DNA of 17,362 nt. Source: Thermoprotei archaeon. GTDB lineage: Archaea; Thermoproteota; Thermoprotei; Thermofilales; B15-G2. Positions 5,217 to 13,218 of this stretch are shown here, in pieces; position 1 is the first letter of the stretch, and every line of letters begins with the position of its first letter. The stretch is taken from contig QMRV01000042.1 of NCBI GenBank assembly GCA_003649445.1, forward strand, positions 1 through 17,362, given 5' to 3'. The notes below the pieces were generated by a model. The model saw only the letters and a program-made list of their open reading frames with translations, was not told the DNA's origin and searched no databases. A program made the position numbers and the translations under genes.

Positions 5217-7007
5217 CTAAGTTTTGCTTCTACGCTCCATTAAGTACTTCCTTTTGATTTCCATTATTTCATCCAGCACTTTAAACTCCTCCTCGCTCAA
5301 CACACCTTTGAGCTCTTCTGCTATTAACTGAGCATCAGAAAACGGTACATCAGTGTACAAGATGTCTCCTTCCTTTACTTGTCTGCCCACGATTATATCT
5401 CCTCTTATAGATATTGCTACAGCCATTCCAGCAGTAGCCTCTGATATGGGTTTTCCATGTTCCTGTATCTGCATGATTTCTCCAATTCTCCTTCCACTTT
5501 CTTTAATTAGAGGATAGCCAGGCTTAATTCTTCCCGCTAAGACCTCAATACCTACTATCGCTGGGTTACTTCTTCTGAAAACGTATCCTGGCAAAATACG
5601 TATTTTTCCTGGCAGCACGCACTTAGATAAAATGTAGGCGACTCTCTTATCTTTCTCCATTTTTATCCACTCTAAGTATTCCTCGACAAGCCTGTAAAGG
5701 ATATTATTCCTAAATATTCTTACACCATATTTATATGCCTCGTCTTCAGCTTCCGGATATACTTTTACATTGAATGCGAGAACTACTCCATAGTTTTTCT
5801 CTTTCTCTTTTACGAGAGATGCCTCTACTATATCTCTTTTAGTAACCGGACCGACATCAGCATATCTTACGGGAATGCCTTTAGATTCTAAGTAGCTGAC
5901 TAGAGCTTCGAGTGTTCCGAGGGTATCTGCTTTAGCAACTACACCGTTAACTTCTTTGCTAAATCTAATACTCGATATTTCTTCTATGACTTCTTTTACG
6001 GCTTTACTTACTTCAGACTCATCTACAACTATTACAGGTGCTCCGGCTACTGCTTTGTCTAAGCTTGTTGCAACTATTCTGACTCCTGCCGCCGCCATAA
6101 CTTTATCAACCGATTTAAAGCGGTCTTCAGGAGACCTCATTTCATCCATTGGTTTAGGCATTAACAAAGCCTTCACTTTTGTTACAATAGGCTCGCCAAG
6201 ACCACCTACAACTATTAGGTCACCCTTTCTTATAACACCATCATATAGAATAGTATCTACAACAGTTCCTAACCCTGGTTCCTCTCTAACTTCTAGCACT
6301 ACACCCTTTCCTTTACGTATAGTAGTCTTCAGTCTATCGAGTAAGTATTTTTGAGCCATACCAGCTAGAACCAGGAGGAGATCCGGTATACCTTCACCAG
6401 TCAGGGCGCTCGTTGGTACTATAGCGACAGTTTTCGAAAAATCTCTAACTCTATCGTATCTATCACATCTATAGCCTAGTTTATTCATTTCAGCAATTAT
6501 CCTGTATAAGTACTCCTCTAACCTTATTTGCACGTCTTCTCGCTGATGTCTAATTGTCTCAACAAAAGGCTTACCTGGTTGAGGATTCCAGCCAGGTATT
6601 TTATCTATTTTGTTAGCTGCTATAATAAACATAGTTGACCTAGACCTCAGAATATCAATGCACTCGTAGGTTTGCCTTTCAAACCCCTTGATAACATCCA
6701 CGACTAGAATAGCCAAATCTGCTATAGACCCTCCTCTTCTTCTTAGGTTAGCAAAAGCTTCGTGCCCAGGAGTATCTATTACAAGTATTCCAGGGATTTT
6801 AACTTTAGCTTTTACAGCTTTTACAAGCGGACCACACATTTTTTCAAGAATTTTCCATGGTATGAAAGAGGCTCCTATATGTTGAGTCATTGTGCCAGGC
6901 TCCTTGAGAGTAACAGCTGTACCTCTGATTTTGTCTAAAAGAGCAGTTTTCCCTACATCTACATGTCCTAGGACTACAACTATTGGGGATCTATAGTAAT
7001 ATGACAC
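5217..7007 (-). CDS. infB: Translation initiation factor aIF5B (IF2-type GTPase)
   Basis: The 596-residue GTPase promotes ribosomal subunit joining and is the archaeal counterpart of eIF5B and bacterial IF2. Motifs are G1 GHVDVGKT (14-21), G3 DTPGHEAF (78-85) and G4 NKID (132-135). Barrel domain II, the alpha-beta-alpha domain III (near ADVGPVTKRDIVEASL) and a C-terminal barrel with EHGKPISEATAGMAVAISI follow. No intein interrupts the G1 region, although inteins occur there in some archaeal homologues. The start is GTG at 7007, placing residue 1 directly before the conserved N-terminus (SYYYRSPIVVVLGHVD). GGGG lies a few bases upstream. L24e precedes it by 44 nt on the same strand. The ndk gene often found between these two in Sulfolobales is absent. 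Confidence 0.96.
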   Translation of the reverse strand: MSYYYRSPIVVVLGHVDVGKTALLDKIRGTAVTLKEPGTMTQHIGASFIPWKILEKMCGPLVKAVKAKVKIPGILVIDTPGHEAFANLRRRGGSIADLAILVVDVIKGFERQTYECIDILRSRSTMFIIAANKIDKIPGWNPQPGKPFVETIRHQREDVQIRLEEYLYRIIAEMNKLGYRCDRYDRVRDFSKTVAIVPTSALTGEGIPDLLLVLAGMAQKYLLDRLKTTIRKGKGVVLEVREEPGLGTVVDTILYDGVIRKGDLIVVGGLGEPIVTKVKALLMPKPMDEMRSPEDRFKSVDKVMAAAGVRIVATSLDKAVAGAPVIVVDESEVSKAVKEVIEEISSIRFSKEVNGVVAKADTLGTLEALVSYLESKGIPVRYADVGPVTKRDIVEASLVKEKEKNYGVVLAFNVKVYPEAEDEAYKYGVRIFRNNILYRLVEEYLEWIKMEKDKRVAYILSKCVLPGKIRILPGYVFRRSNPAIVGIEVLAGRIKPGYPLIKESGRRIGEIMQIQEHGKPISEATAGMAVAISIRGDIIVGRQVKEGDILYTDVPFSDAQLIAEELKGVLSEEEFKVLDEIMEIKRKYLMERRSKT

Positions 7008-7037
7008 TTAAGAACCCCAAATAGTTGACAAGAAGAC

Positions 7038-7050
7038 AGTTATAAGTTTT
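7038..7050 (-). promoter_or_regulatory. TATA box of the aIF5B gene
   Basis: Minus-strand AAAACTTATAACT is centred near 7043, between the L24e stop and the GTG at 7007. A start near 7017 would leave about 10 nt of leader, so aIF5B can be transcribed separately from L24e. Confidence 0.45.
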
Positions 7051-7051
7051 C

Positions 7052-7252
7052 TTAACTTGTTTTCGCTTTCTTAGCGAGTCTATACTTCTCTGTCCACTTC
7101 CACTTCAGCGGGTTTCGTTTAAACTGGAGCATACTGACTCTACATTTCCTCGAGCAAAAGTAGTATATCGTTCCATCTGTTCGTACGTACATCATGCCAG
7201 TCCCTGGTGGAATTTCTCTTCCACAGAACGTACATTTTCTTACTCTTGGCAT
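7052..7252 (-). CDS. Ribosomal protein L24e (eL24)
   Basis: The 66-residue protein is the zinc-ribbon large-subunit protein eL24. It has Cys7-x2-Cys10 and Cys33-x3-Cys37 around the family segment GREIPPGTGMMYVRTDGTIYYF, followed by a basic stretch LKWKWTEKYR that matches the family's K-W-T-x-x-x-R pattern. The length is normal for archaea, which lack the long eukaryotic C-terminal extension. The ATG at 7252 is preceded by a promoter about 30 bp upstream. aIF5B follows on the same strand, while L7Ae is divergent. Confidence 0.96.
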   Translation of the reverse strand: MPRVRKCTFCGREIPPGTGMMYVRTDGTIYYFCSRKCRVSMLQFKRNPLKWKWTEKYRLAKKAKTS

Positions 7253-7277
7253 GGTACTTCACTCCCCTATTCCATAC

Positions 7278-7289
7278 AAATTTATAAGT
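7278..7289 (-). promoter_or_regulatory. TATA box of the L24e gene
   Basis: Minus-strand AAACTTATAAATTTG is centred near 7283, about 31 bp before the ATG at 7252, predicting a leader of only a few nucleotides. Confidence 0.5.
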
Positions 7290-7345
7290 TTTTCTAAAAC
7301 ATATCAAGTGACCTCATACTTATGGGAATATCCTAACGCGGAAAG

Positions 7346-7354
7346 ACTTATATT
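7346..7354 (+). promoter_or_regulatory. TATA box of the L7Ae gene
   Basis: GAAAGACTTATATT has its TATA part at about 7346-7354. Initiation about 25 bp later would fall near 7375 and leave a leader of about 25 nt that contains the GGTGAGGG ribosome-binding site. Confidence 0.45.
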
Positions 7355-7400
7355 CGAAAAAGAATTGTTACTCTTAAATGAACGATGAAAGGTGAGGGAT

Positions 7401-7802
7401 ATGTCCAGCAAACCCTTCTATGTAAGATTCGAAGTGCCGGAAGAATTAGCTGAGAAAGCTTATGAAGCTCTAAGACTTGCTAAAGCCAGCGGAGGCAAAA
7501 TCAAAAAGGGCACAAACGAGACAACAAAAGCCGTTGAAAGAGGTCTAGCAAAACTAGTATTGATAGCAGAAGATGTCGACCCTCCCGAAATCGTTGCACA
7601 CTTACCTCTACTATGTGAAGAAAAGAAGATACCCTACATATACGTCCCCTCAAAGAAGAAGTTAGGTGAAGCTGCCGGAATAGAGGTTGCTGCCGCCTCG
7701 GCGTGTATAATTGAGCCAGGAGACGCTGCTTCATTAGTAGAAGAAATAATACAGAAAGTCCAGGAAATAAAAGTAAAAGCCGGTATTACTCCTAGTAAAT
7801 AA
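7401..7802 (+). CDS. Ribosomal protein L7Ae (K-turn binding protein)
   Basis: The 133-residue protein is the archaeal L7Ae, which binds kink-turns in 23S rRNA, C/D and H/ACA guide RNAs and RNase P RNA. Diagnostic segments are [52 protein letters not shown] and [14 protein letters not shown], containing the RNA-contacting N-E-x-x-K motif. I chose the ATG at 7401 rather than the in-frame GTG at 7392, because that GTG lies inside the strong Shine-Dalgarno sequence GGTGAGGG (7391-7398) that serves the ATG. S28e follows on the same strand after 130 nt with its own TATA-like element. In Sulfolobus L7Ae is known to bind a K-turn in its own mRNA leader. Confidence 0.97.
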   Translation: MSSKPFYVRFEVPEELAEKAYEALRLAKASGGKIKKGTNETTKAVERGLAKLVLIAEDVDPPEIVAHLPLLCEEKKIPYIYVPSKKKLGEAAGIEVAAASACIIEPGDAASLVEEIIQKVQEIKVKAGITPSK

Positions 7803-7901
7803 ACGTAAACTATTACCTCCATAATATTAAAAATAAAAGTTTTTCTAAATAATTTTTACCTCACTATAGTATACAATTAACATTTCCATTGACAGTTAAA
7901 T

Positions 7902-7908
7902 TAATATA
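7902..7908 (+). promoter_or_regulatory. TATA-like element of the S28e gene
   Basis: TTAAATTAATATAGG (TATA part about 7902-7908) is centred about 28 bp before the ATG at 7933. No ribosome-binding site is seen, which fits a leaderless mRNA. Confidence 0.42.
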
Positions 7909-7932
7909 GGGTTTAAGTCAAGTAATCCCGCT

Positions 7933-8166
7933 ATGAGCAAAAGACCTTCAAAAGAACCTGTAATGGATGCTACTCCAGCTGTCGTAATTCAAATAATAGG
8001 CAGAACAGGAGTGTGTGGAGAGGTAATCCAAGTAAGGTGCAGAATTCTCGAAGGAAAAGATAAAGGCAGAGTCCTCACAAGAAACGTAAGAGGACCAGTT
8101 CGCTTAGGCGACATTCTAATGCTGCGCGAGACTGAAAGAGAGGCGCGCAAGATCTCGCCAAAGTAA
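7933..8166 (+). CDS. Ribosomal protein S28e (eS28)
   Basis: The 77-residue protein is the small OB-fold protein eS28 of the small subunit. It shows the family core: [21 protein letters not shown], then [18 protein letters not shown], and the C-terminal signature [11 protein letters not shown]. It lies downstream of L7Ae, as in most crenarchaeal genomes. Here L24e is on the opposite strand instead of following S28e. Confidence 0.96.
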   Translation: MSKRPSKEPVMDATPAVVIQIIGRTGVCGEVIQVRCRILEGKDKGRVLTRNVRGPVRLGDILMLRETEREARKISPK

Positions 8167-8264
8167 AATAATTGCAGTTAAATGAATACCTAATATAAAG
8201 TGCTATAATAGTCGAGTATTACCCTCAACCATAGAGAGATATTACTTTTATTCACCTTACGACT

Positions 8265-8274
8265 CCTTTTATTT
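8265..8274 (+). promoter_or_regulatory. TATA-like element of the GINS-MCM-Hel308 operon
   Basis: CCTTTTATTTAG is centred near 8271, about 27 bp before the ATG at 8298. It is the best candidate for the operon promoter in the 131-bp gap after S28e. Confidence 0.4.
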
Positions 8275-8297
8275 AGCACCGGAGTAGAGATTATGTA

Positions 8298-8813
8298 ATG
8301 CTAACCAGAGCTTTTATTACTGCAATACTCAAAACACTACGTGAAAATATTCCTATAGAAATTAAAACAGATAAAGGACATATTATTAAGATTACCTACT
8401 CTTCTTTACTTAATAAACTTAATGAAAATAATTTTAGTGAAAACAATATTGAAGAATTAACTCCCGCAACTATTGCTAGAATAGTTTGGAAAGAAGAAAA
8501 AGAAGAAGAGCTGCAGAAATTATCTAAGGACTTTTATGCTAAATGCTCTATATTATTAAGAAAAATGGAAAAAGAACTTAATGACAAAAACTTTATTTTT
8601 CATTCAAAGAACATCATGCTTATTAAGTCTAATTTACTTGATTTAATAAAATATAGAACCCAAAAAATAGTTAAATTAGCTTTACTTTCTCCCACTCCTC
8701 AGAGAGATTTAATTAATAAAATGACTGCTGAAGAAGAATTCCTGTACATACTGCTTTGTAATATCCTTTCTTCGTGGAACCAGTTTATTGTTGAGAATTT
8801 AGTGGGGAGGTAA
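8298..8813 (+). CDS. GINS complex subunit, Gins23-like
   Basis: The 171-residue protein lies directly upstream of MCM, where Sulfolobus carries gins23. It has the B-A domain order of Gins23: a small beta-rich N-terminal part (about 16-42), then the linker EELTPATIARIVWKEEKEEE (52-71), and the helical A domain with LSKDFYAKC (75-83), YRTQKIVKLAL (119-129) and NKMTAEEEFLYILL (140-153). GINS links MCM with GAN/Cdc45 and primase in the archaeal replicative helicase (CMG-like) complex. The gene is noticeably AT-rich (many lines near 23-30% G+C by hand count) and divergent, so the call relies partly on position. Its stop is one base from the MCM start, and the MCM ribosome-binding site GGGGAGGT lies within its last codons, so the two are translationally linked. 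Confidence 0.78.
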   Translation: MLTRAFITAILKTLRENIPIEIKTDKGHIIKITYSSLLNKLNENNFSENNIEELTPATIARIVWKEEKEEELQKLSKDFYAKCSILLRKMEKELNDKNFIFHSKNIMLIKSNLLDLIKYRTQKIVKLALLSPTPQRDLINKMTAEEEFLYILLCNILSSWNQFIVENLVGR

Positions 8814-8814
8814 T

Positions 8815-10926
8815 ATGGAGGTTCAAGTTTCCGTAGATCTTAGAAGCAAATTTTTAGATTTTCTTAAAGTATTTCAAGAGAAAGGCGAATTCAAGTATAG
8901 AGAAAGAGTAAAACAAATGGTCTTATCGGGCTCTACATCACTTGTAATAGATTTCGACGACTTACTAATTTTTGATAAAGATTTAGCAAAAGAACTTAGA
9001 GAAAATCCTCTAGTGACCTTGGATGCGGCAAACAAGGCTGTGAAAGACTTCATTGAAATAGAAGCTAAAGACTATGCGCAGAAATACGAGAGATTCAATG
9101 CAAGATTTAGAGGAGTCCCTGACGTAATTCCATTAAGAAAACTTCGCTCAGAACATCTCTTTAAACTAATATCGGTAGAAGGAATTGTAACAAAAATAAC
9201 TCCTGTTAAGCAGTTACTCTATGAAGCCGTTTTCCGCTGTGTTGAATGCGGCGGCGAAGTAAGGGTCCCGCAACTTGGAAGAGGTTTTTCTCAGCCGACT
9301 TTCTGTCCTTATTGTGGCATGGAAGAAGATTTCTTAGAGGAATCAGCGAAGAAAAAGTCTAAGAGAAAACGCAAATCTAATTTTGAACTAGTTTTGGAAA
9401 AGTCAACCTATATTGATTGGCAAAAAGCAGTAGTTCAAGAAAAACCTGAAGAACTCCCACCAGGTCAGCTGCCTAGATCACTAGAAGTTGTCTTAAGGGA
9501 AGATTTAGTCGATGTAGTAAGACCCGGAGATAGAGTATCGATAACTGGAGTACTCATGGTGCAGCAGGAATACTCTCTTAAGAAAGATAAGCCTCCTTTG
9601 TTTAGAACATACCTTGAAGCAAATTACATAGAAGCTTCCGAAAAAGGATTTCTTGACATTGAGATCACTCCCCAAGACGAAAAAATGATACTTAAACTTG
9701 CAGAAGATCCGAGTATAAGAGAAAGAATTATTAAATCAATAGCTCCCTCGATATATGGTTATCATCATATAAAGAAAGCTATAGCATTGCAGCTTTTCGG
9801 AGGCGAGCCTAAAGTCTTGCCTGATGGTGTTAGAATAAGAGGCGATATACACATACTTTTAGTAGGTGACCCAGGTACTGCTAAGTCCCAGCTTCTGCGC
9901 TTTGTAGCTCAAGTTGCTCCAAGAGCTGTGTACACTACAGGCAAAGGATCTACTGCAGCAGGCCTAACAGCCGCTGTTGTAAGAGATAAAACAACGGGAG
10001 ACTTCTATCTAGAGGCTGGTGCTCTGGTTTTGGCAGACAAAGGTATAGCGTGCATCGACGAGATAGATAAAATGGATAATAGGGATCGAGTTAGCATGCA
10101 TGAAGCAATGGAGCAGCAGACTGTTAGCATAGCTAAAGCAGGTATTGTAGCCACACTAAATGCTAGAACCGCTGTTCTCGCAGCAGCTAACCCAGCTTTC
10201 GGAAGATATATTCCGCAAAAAGGCATTGTCGACAATATAGACTTACCTATCACCATACTTTCTAGATTCGACTTAATATTCGTAATAGTCGATACTCCTG
10301 ATCTAGAAAAAGACAAAGCACTAACAGAACACGTGTTAAGAATTCATCAAGGAGAATTACCCGAGGCAGACGGAATAATTCCCATCGACGTGCTCAAGAA
10401 GTATATAGCATACGCAAGGAAGAACATTCATGTAAGGCTTAGCGAAGAAGCCATGAAGAAAATAGAGGAATTTTACTTAGAGATGAGAGCAAAATCTACT
10501 ACACCGGACTCTCCTGTGGCAATAACTCCTAGACAACTCGAGGCTCTAGTTAGACTTACAGAAGCACACGCTAAAATGGCCCTCAAGACTGTAGCTACCG
10601 CGGAGGACGCTGAAGCAGCGATAGAGCTTATGTCGTACTTCCTTCACAATGTCGGAATAGACGTAGAGACAAAAATGCCAGACATAGACGTGATATTGAC
10701 AGGTAAGCCAAGATCTCAACAAGAAAAATTAGCTAAATTAATGGACTTAATAAAAGATATGGAAGCAACTTCCGATAATGGCTTAGTCAAAGTAACCGAG
10801 TTAATAGAAGCTGCTAAAGACGAGAGTCTTGACGAGACATTTGTCGAAAAAGCTCTGAGACACTGGAAAAGCGAGGGAATTATATACGAGCCTAAACCCG
10901 GCTATATCAGAAGAGTCAGAGCATAA
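8815..10926 (+). CDS. mcm: Replicative helicase MCM
   Basis: The 703-residue AAA+ helicase unwinds DNA at the fork as a hexamer. The N-terminal half has a zinc ribbon with Cys142, Cys145, Cys164 and Cys167, followed by a very basic stretch (KKKSKRKRK, 179-187), then the OB fold. The AAA+ core shows Walker A GDPGTAKS (351-358), Walker B CIDEIDKM (413-420), a sensor 1 region AAANPAFGRY and the arginine finger LSRFD (482-486). The C-terminus (about 630-703) looks like the usual winged helix. No intein is present. The ATG at 8815 has GGGGAGGT just upstream. It follows the GINS gene with a 1-nt gap and precedes Hel308 by 11 nt, so the three genes form an operon. Confidence 0.98.
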   Translation: MEVQVSVDLRSKFLDFLKVFQEKGEFKYRERVKQMVLSGSTSLVIDFDDLLIFDKDLAKELRENPLVTLDAANKAVKDFIEIEAKDYAQKYERFNARFRGVPDVIPLRKLRSEHLFKLISVEGIVTKITPVKQLLYEAVFRCVECGGEVRVPQLGRGFSQPTFCPYCGMEEDFLEESAKKKSKRKRKSNFELVLEKSTYIDWQKAVVQEKPEELPPGQLPRSLEVVLREDLVDVVRPGDRVSITGVLMVQQEYSLKKDKPPLFRTYLEANYIEASEKGFLDIEITPQDEKMILKLAEDPSIRERIIKSIAPSIYGYHHIKKAIALQLFGGEPKVLPDGVRIRGDIHILLVGDPGTAKSQLLRFVAQVAPRAVYTTGKGSTAAGLTAAVVRDKTTGDFYLEAGALVLADKGIACIDEIDKMDNRDRVSMHEAMEQQTVSIAKAGIVATLNARTAVLAAANPAFGRYIPQKGIVDNIDLPITILSRFDLIFVIVDTPDLEKDKALTEHVLRIHQGELPEADGIIPIDVLKKYIAYARKNIHVRLSEEAMKKIEEFYLEMRAKSTTPDSPVAITPRQLEALVRLTEAHAKMALKTVATAEDAEAAIELMSYFLHNVGIDVETKMPDIDVILTGKPRSQQEKLAKLMDLIKDMEATSDNGLVKVTELIEAAKDESLDETFVEKALRHWKSEGIIYEPKPGYIRRVRA

Positions 10927-10937
10927 GGTAACAATCT

Positions 10938-13148
10938 ATGAAAATAGATTCACTACCAATACCTCAGCAAGTTAAAGAAATTTTAAGAAAGGAAGGTATA
11001 GAGAGGCTGTATCCTCCTCAAAGAGAAGCCATCAGAGCTGGAGTCTTAGAAGGGGAAAACATAGTTATGGCCACTCCAACGGCCTCAGGAAAAACTTTAA
11101 TAGCAGAACTAGCTATGGTGAAAAAGGTATTAGAAGAAGGCTGCATTGCGCTTTACTTATCTCCACTGAAAGCACTTGCATACGAGAAATATGAGGATTT
11201 TAAGAAGTATGAAAAAGCTGGACTTAAGATAGCCATTACTACGGGTGACTATGATTCTTCAGATCCCTGGCTGAGTGAGTACGACATTATTATTGCTACT
11301 TATGAGAAAGCTGACAGTTTAACAAGACATAAGCCTCCTTGGCTGAACCACGTGAAAGTAGTAGTATTCGATGAGATTCATCTAATTCAAGATGGTCACA
11401 GAGGACCAGTGCTTGAAATAACAGCAGCCAAGCTTTTGAGAAATAGTCCGCAAGTAGTCGCGCTCAGTGCAACTATAGGTAATGCAGATGAAATAGCTTC
11501 ATGGCTAAATGCTAAATTAATTAAGAGCGAGTGGCGCCCTGTTCCTTTAAAAGAGGGAGTGTACTATAATGGTACAGTATACTTTAATGACGGAAGCGAA
11601 GTACAAATACCTGTAAAGGGAGACCCTATATCTTCTTTAACATATGATTGTCTGTCTTCAGGAGGACAGGTACTTATATTTACTAGTACAAGGAGTGGTG
11701 CAGTAAGATTAGCTAAAAAACTTAAAAAGGTTTCTTCAGAAATGCTCACTCTATCAGAAAGAACTAATCTTAGAAAAATAGCAGAAGAAATAGCTAAAAC
11801 ACCGCCTCAAACAAAACTCAATAGAGAGTTAGCTGCACTTGTTCAAGAAGGATGCTCATTTCATCACGCGGGTCTACCGTATTCTTTAAGAAAAATTATC
11901 GAAAAAAGCTTTAGGTCAAATATAATTAAGGTTTTATGCGCAACTACAACACTAGCTGCAGGAGTAAATCTTCCAGCACGAAGAGTTATTATACAAGACT
12001 ATAGAAGATATGATCCCTCTTTTGGCTACGTACCTATTCCAGTACTAGAATACAAGCAGATGGCAGGAAGAGCAGGTAGGCCGAAATACGATAAACAAGG
12101 TGAAGCTATTTTACTGTCAAAAACTCTCGACGAAAGAGACTATCTCCTTAAAGAGTATATCTACGCCAAGCCGGAAAAATTGTTCTCAAAGCTGTCTGCT
12201 GAAAAGAACCTAAGAATACATACGCTAGCGTTAGTAGCCTCAGGGTATGCAGAGTCCTACGAAGACTTAATGCAAAATTTTTCCCTTACTCTATGTTTTA
12301 GACAAATAGGTCGCCAACTGCTTTTAGAAGGGATTAAGAGAGCAATAGATTTCCTCGTGAAAAGTAACCTACTAGAAGCTTCAGATTCTCTTCTCAAGGC
12401 AACTCCTCTGGGGAAAAGAGTAAGCGATCTCTACATAGACCCTCTCACAGCGCTCACTTTACTCAAATACCTTGGTGGGAAAACAGTATTCAATGACTAT
12501 GAGTATTTACTGATAATATGTCTTACACCAGATATGCAAAAAATGTACTTAAAGAGAGGTGAAAGAAAAGTAGTCGAAGCGCTTTTAATGAAACTTGCGC
12601 CACAGCTATTTAAGATACTCGAAGCTGAAGTCTACGAAGATGAATACGAATATGAGTTTACTTTAGCTTCAGCTAAGACAGCTCTGCTCCTATTCGATTG
12701 GATAGAGGAAGTTCCGGAAGAAACAATAGTAGAAAAATACGATATAGGTCCTGGAGACCTTTATGCATTCGTTCAGACCGCTGAGTGGATATGCTACGCA
12801 GCTTCAGAAATATGTAAAATTATGGGCTCTCCTCAGCACTTGAAAAAATTACAGGAGCTAAGGTCGAGAATAAAGCACGGAGTGAAAAGAGATCTTCTAG
12901 ATTTAGTGCGTATTGAGGGCATAGGCAGAGTTAGAGCTAGAATTCTAGCTAACTACGGCTATAGAAGCATAGATGCATTAAAGAAAGCTAGTATAAAAGA
13001 CCTAGTAAGACTGCCTTTAATAGGACCTGAGTTAGCCAGAAGAATAATCGCATGCGTTAGAGGAGAAAAGTTACCCGAATCTTCCGGAGAAAAAATAGAG
13101 GAAGAATACGAGCCTTCAGTAGAGACCTTAGATAAATACTTTAGCTAA
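10938..13148 (+). CDS. Hel308/Hjm family DNA helicase
   Basis: The 736-residue SF2 (Ski2-like) 3'-5' helicase acts on stalled forks and lagging-strand structures. Motifs: Q-motif region YPPQREAI (25-32), motif I TPTASGKT (46-53), motif Ib-like TTGDYDSSDPW, motif II DEIH (145-148; DEVH or DELH is also found in the family), motif III SATIGN, motif IV-V region HHAGLPYSLR and TTTLAAGVNLPARRV, and motif VI QMAGRAGRP (374-382). A winged-helix and ratchet region follows, then helix-hairpin-helix motifs (IEGIGRVRARIL and LPLIGPELARRI, about 650-705). The last residues, ETLDKYFS, resemble a PCNA-interacting peptide. The gene starts 11 nt after the MCM stop with AAGGT upstream of its ATG, placing it in the GINS-MCM operon. 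Confidence 0.95.
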   Translation: MKIDSLPIPQQVKEILRKEGIERLYPPQREAIRAGVLEGENIVMATPTASGKTLIAELAMVKKVLEEGCIALYLSPLKALAYEKYEDFKKYEKAGLKIAITTGDYDSSDPWLSEYDIIIATYEKADSLTRHKPPWLNHVKVVVFDEIHLIQDGHRGPVLEITAAKLLRNSPQVVALSATIGNADEIASWLNAKLIKSEWRPVPLKEGVYYNGTVYFNDGSEVQIPVKGDPISSLTYDCLSSGGQVLIFTSTRSGAVRLAKKLKKVSSEMLTLSERTNLRKIAEEIAKTPPQTKLNRELAALVQEGCSFHHAGLPYSLRKIIEKSFRSNIIKVLCATTTLAAGVNLPARRVIIQDYRRYDPSFGYVPIPVLEYKQMAGRAGRPKYDKQGEAILLSKTLDERDYLLKEYIYAKPEKLFSKLSAEKNLRIHTLALVASGYAESYEDLMQNFSLTLCFRQIGRQLLLEGIKRAIDFLVKSNLLEASDSLLKATPLGKRVSDLYIDPLTALTLLKYLGGKTVFNDYEYLLIICLTPDMQKMYLKRGERKVVEALLMKLAPQLFKILEAEVYEDEYEYEFTLASAKTALLLFDWIEEVPEETIVEKYDIGPGDLYAFVQTAEWICYAASEICKIMGSPQHLKKLQELRSRIKHGVKRDLLDLVRIEGIGRVRARILANYGYRSIDALKKASIKDLVRLPLIGPELARRIIACVRGEKLPESSGEKIEEEYEPSVETLDKYFS

Positions 13149-13164
13149 CCTCTCTTGGTGAAAG

Positions 13165-13172
13165 TTTATATT
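13165..13172 (+). promoter_or_regulatory. TATA box of the topoisomerase VI operon
   Basis: GTGAAAGTTTATATTTATG (TATA part 13165-13172) lies in the 70-bp gap after Hel308. Initiation about 25 bp later (near 13195) leaves about 24 nt of leader with AGAGGG before the ATG at 13219, so top6B-top6A can be expressed separately from the MCM operon. Confidence 0.55.
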
Positions 13173-13218
13173 TATGTCTGCATGAAAAATACGTTCTTTG
13201 GCTTAAAGAGGGATCCTT

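Noticed and set aside
5956..6354. Plus-strand 132-codon open frame
   Set aside because: It is antisense to aIF5B, with low-complexity Ser/Thr-rich translation typical of shadows.
5217..7007. Intein in aIF5B (and likewise in MCM)
   Set aside because: All motifs are continuous and the lengths are those of inteinless family members.
7392..7400. GTG at 7392 as start of L7Ae
   Set aside because: It lies inside the GGTGAGGG ribosome-binding site of the ATG at 7401, and the extra residues are not part of the family.
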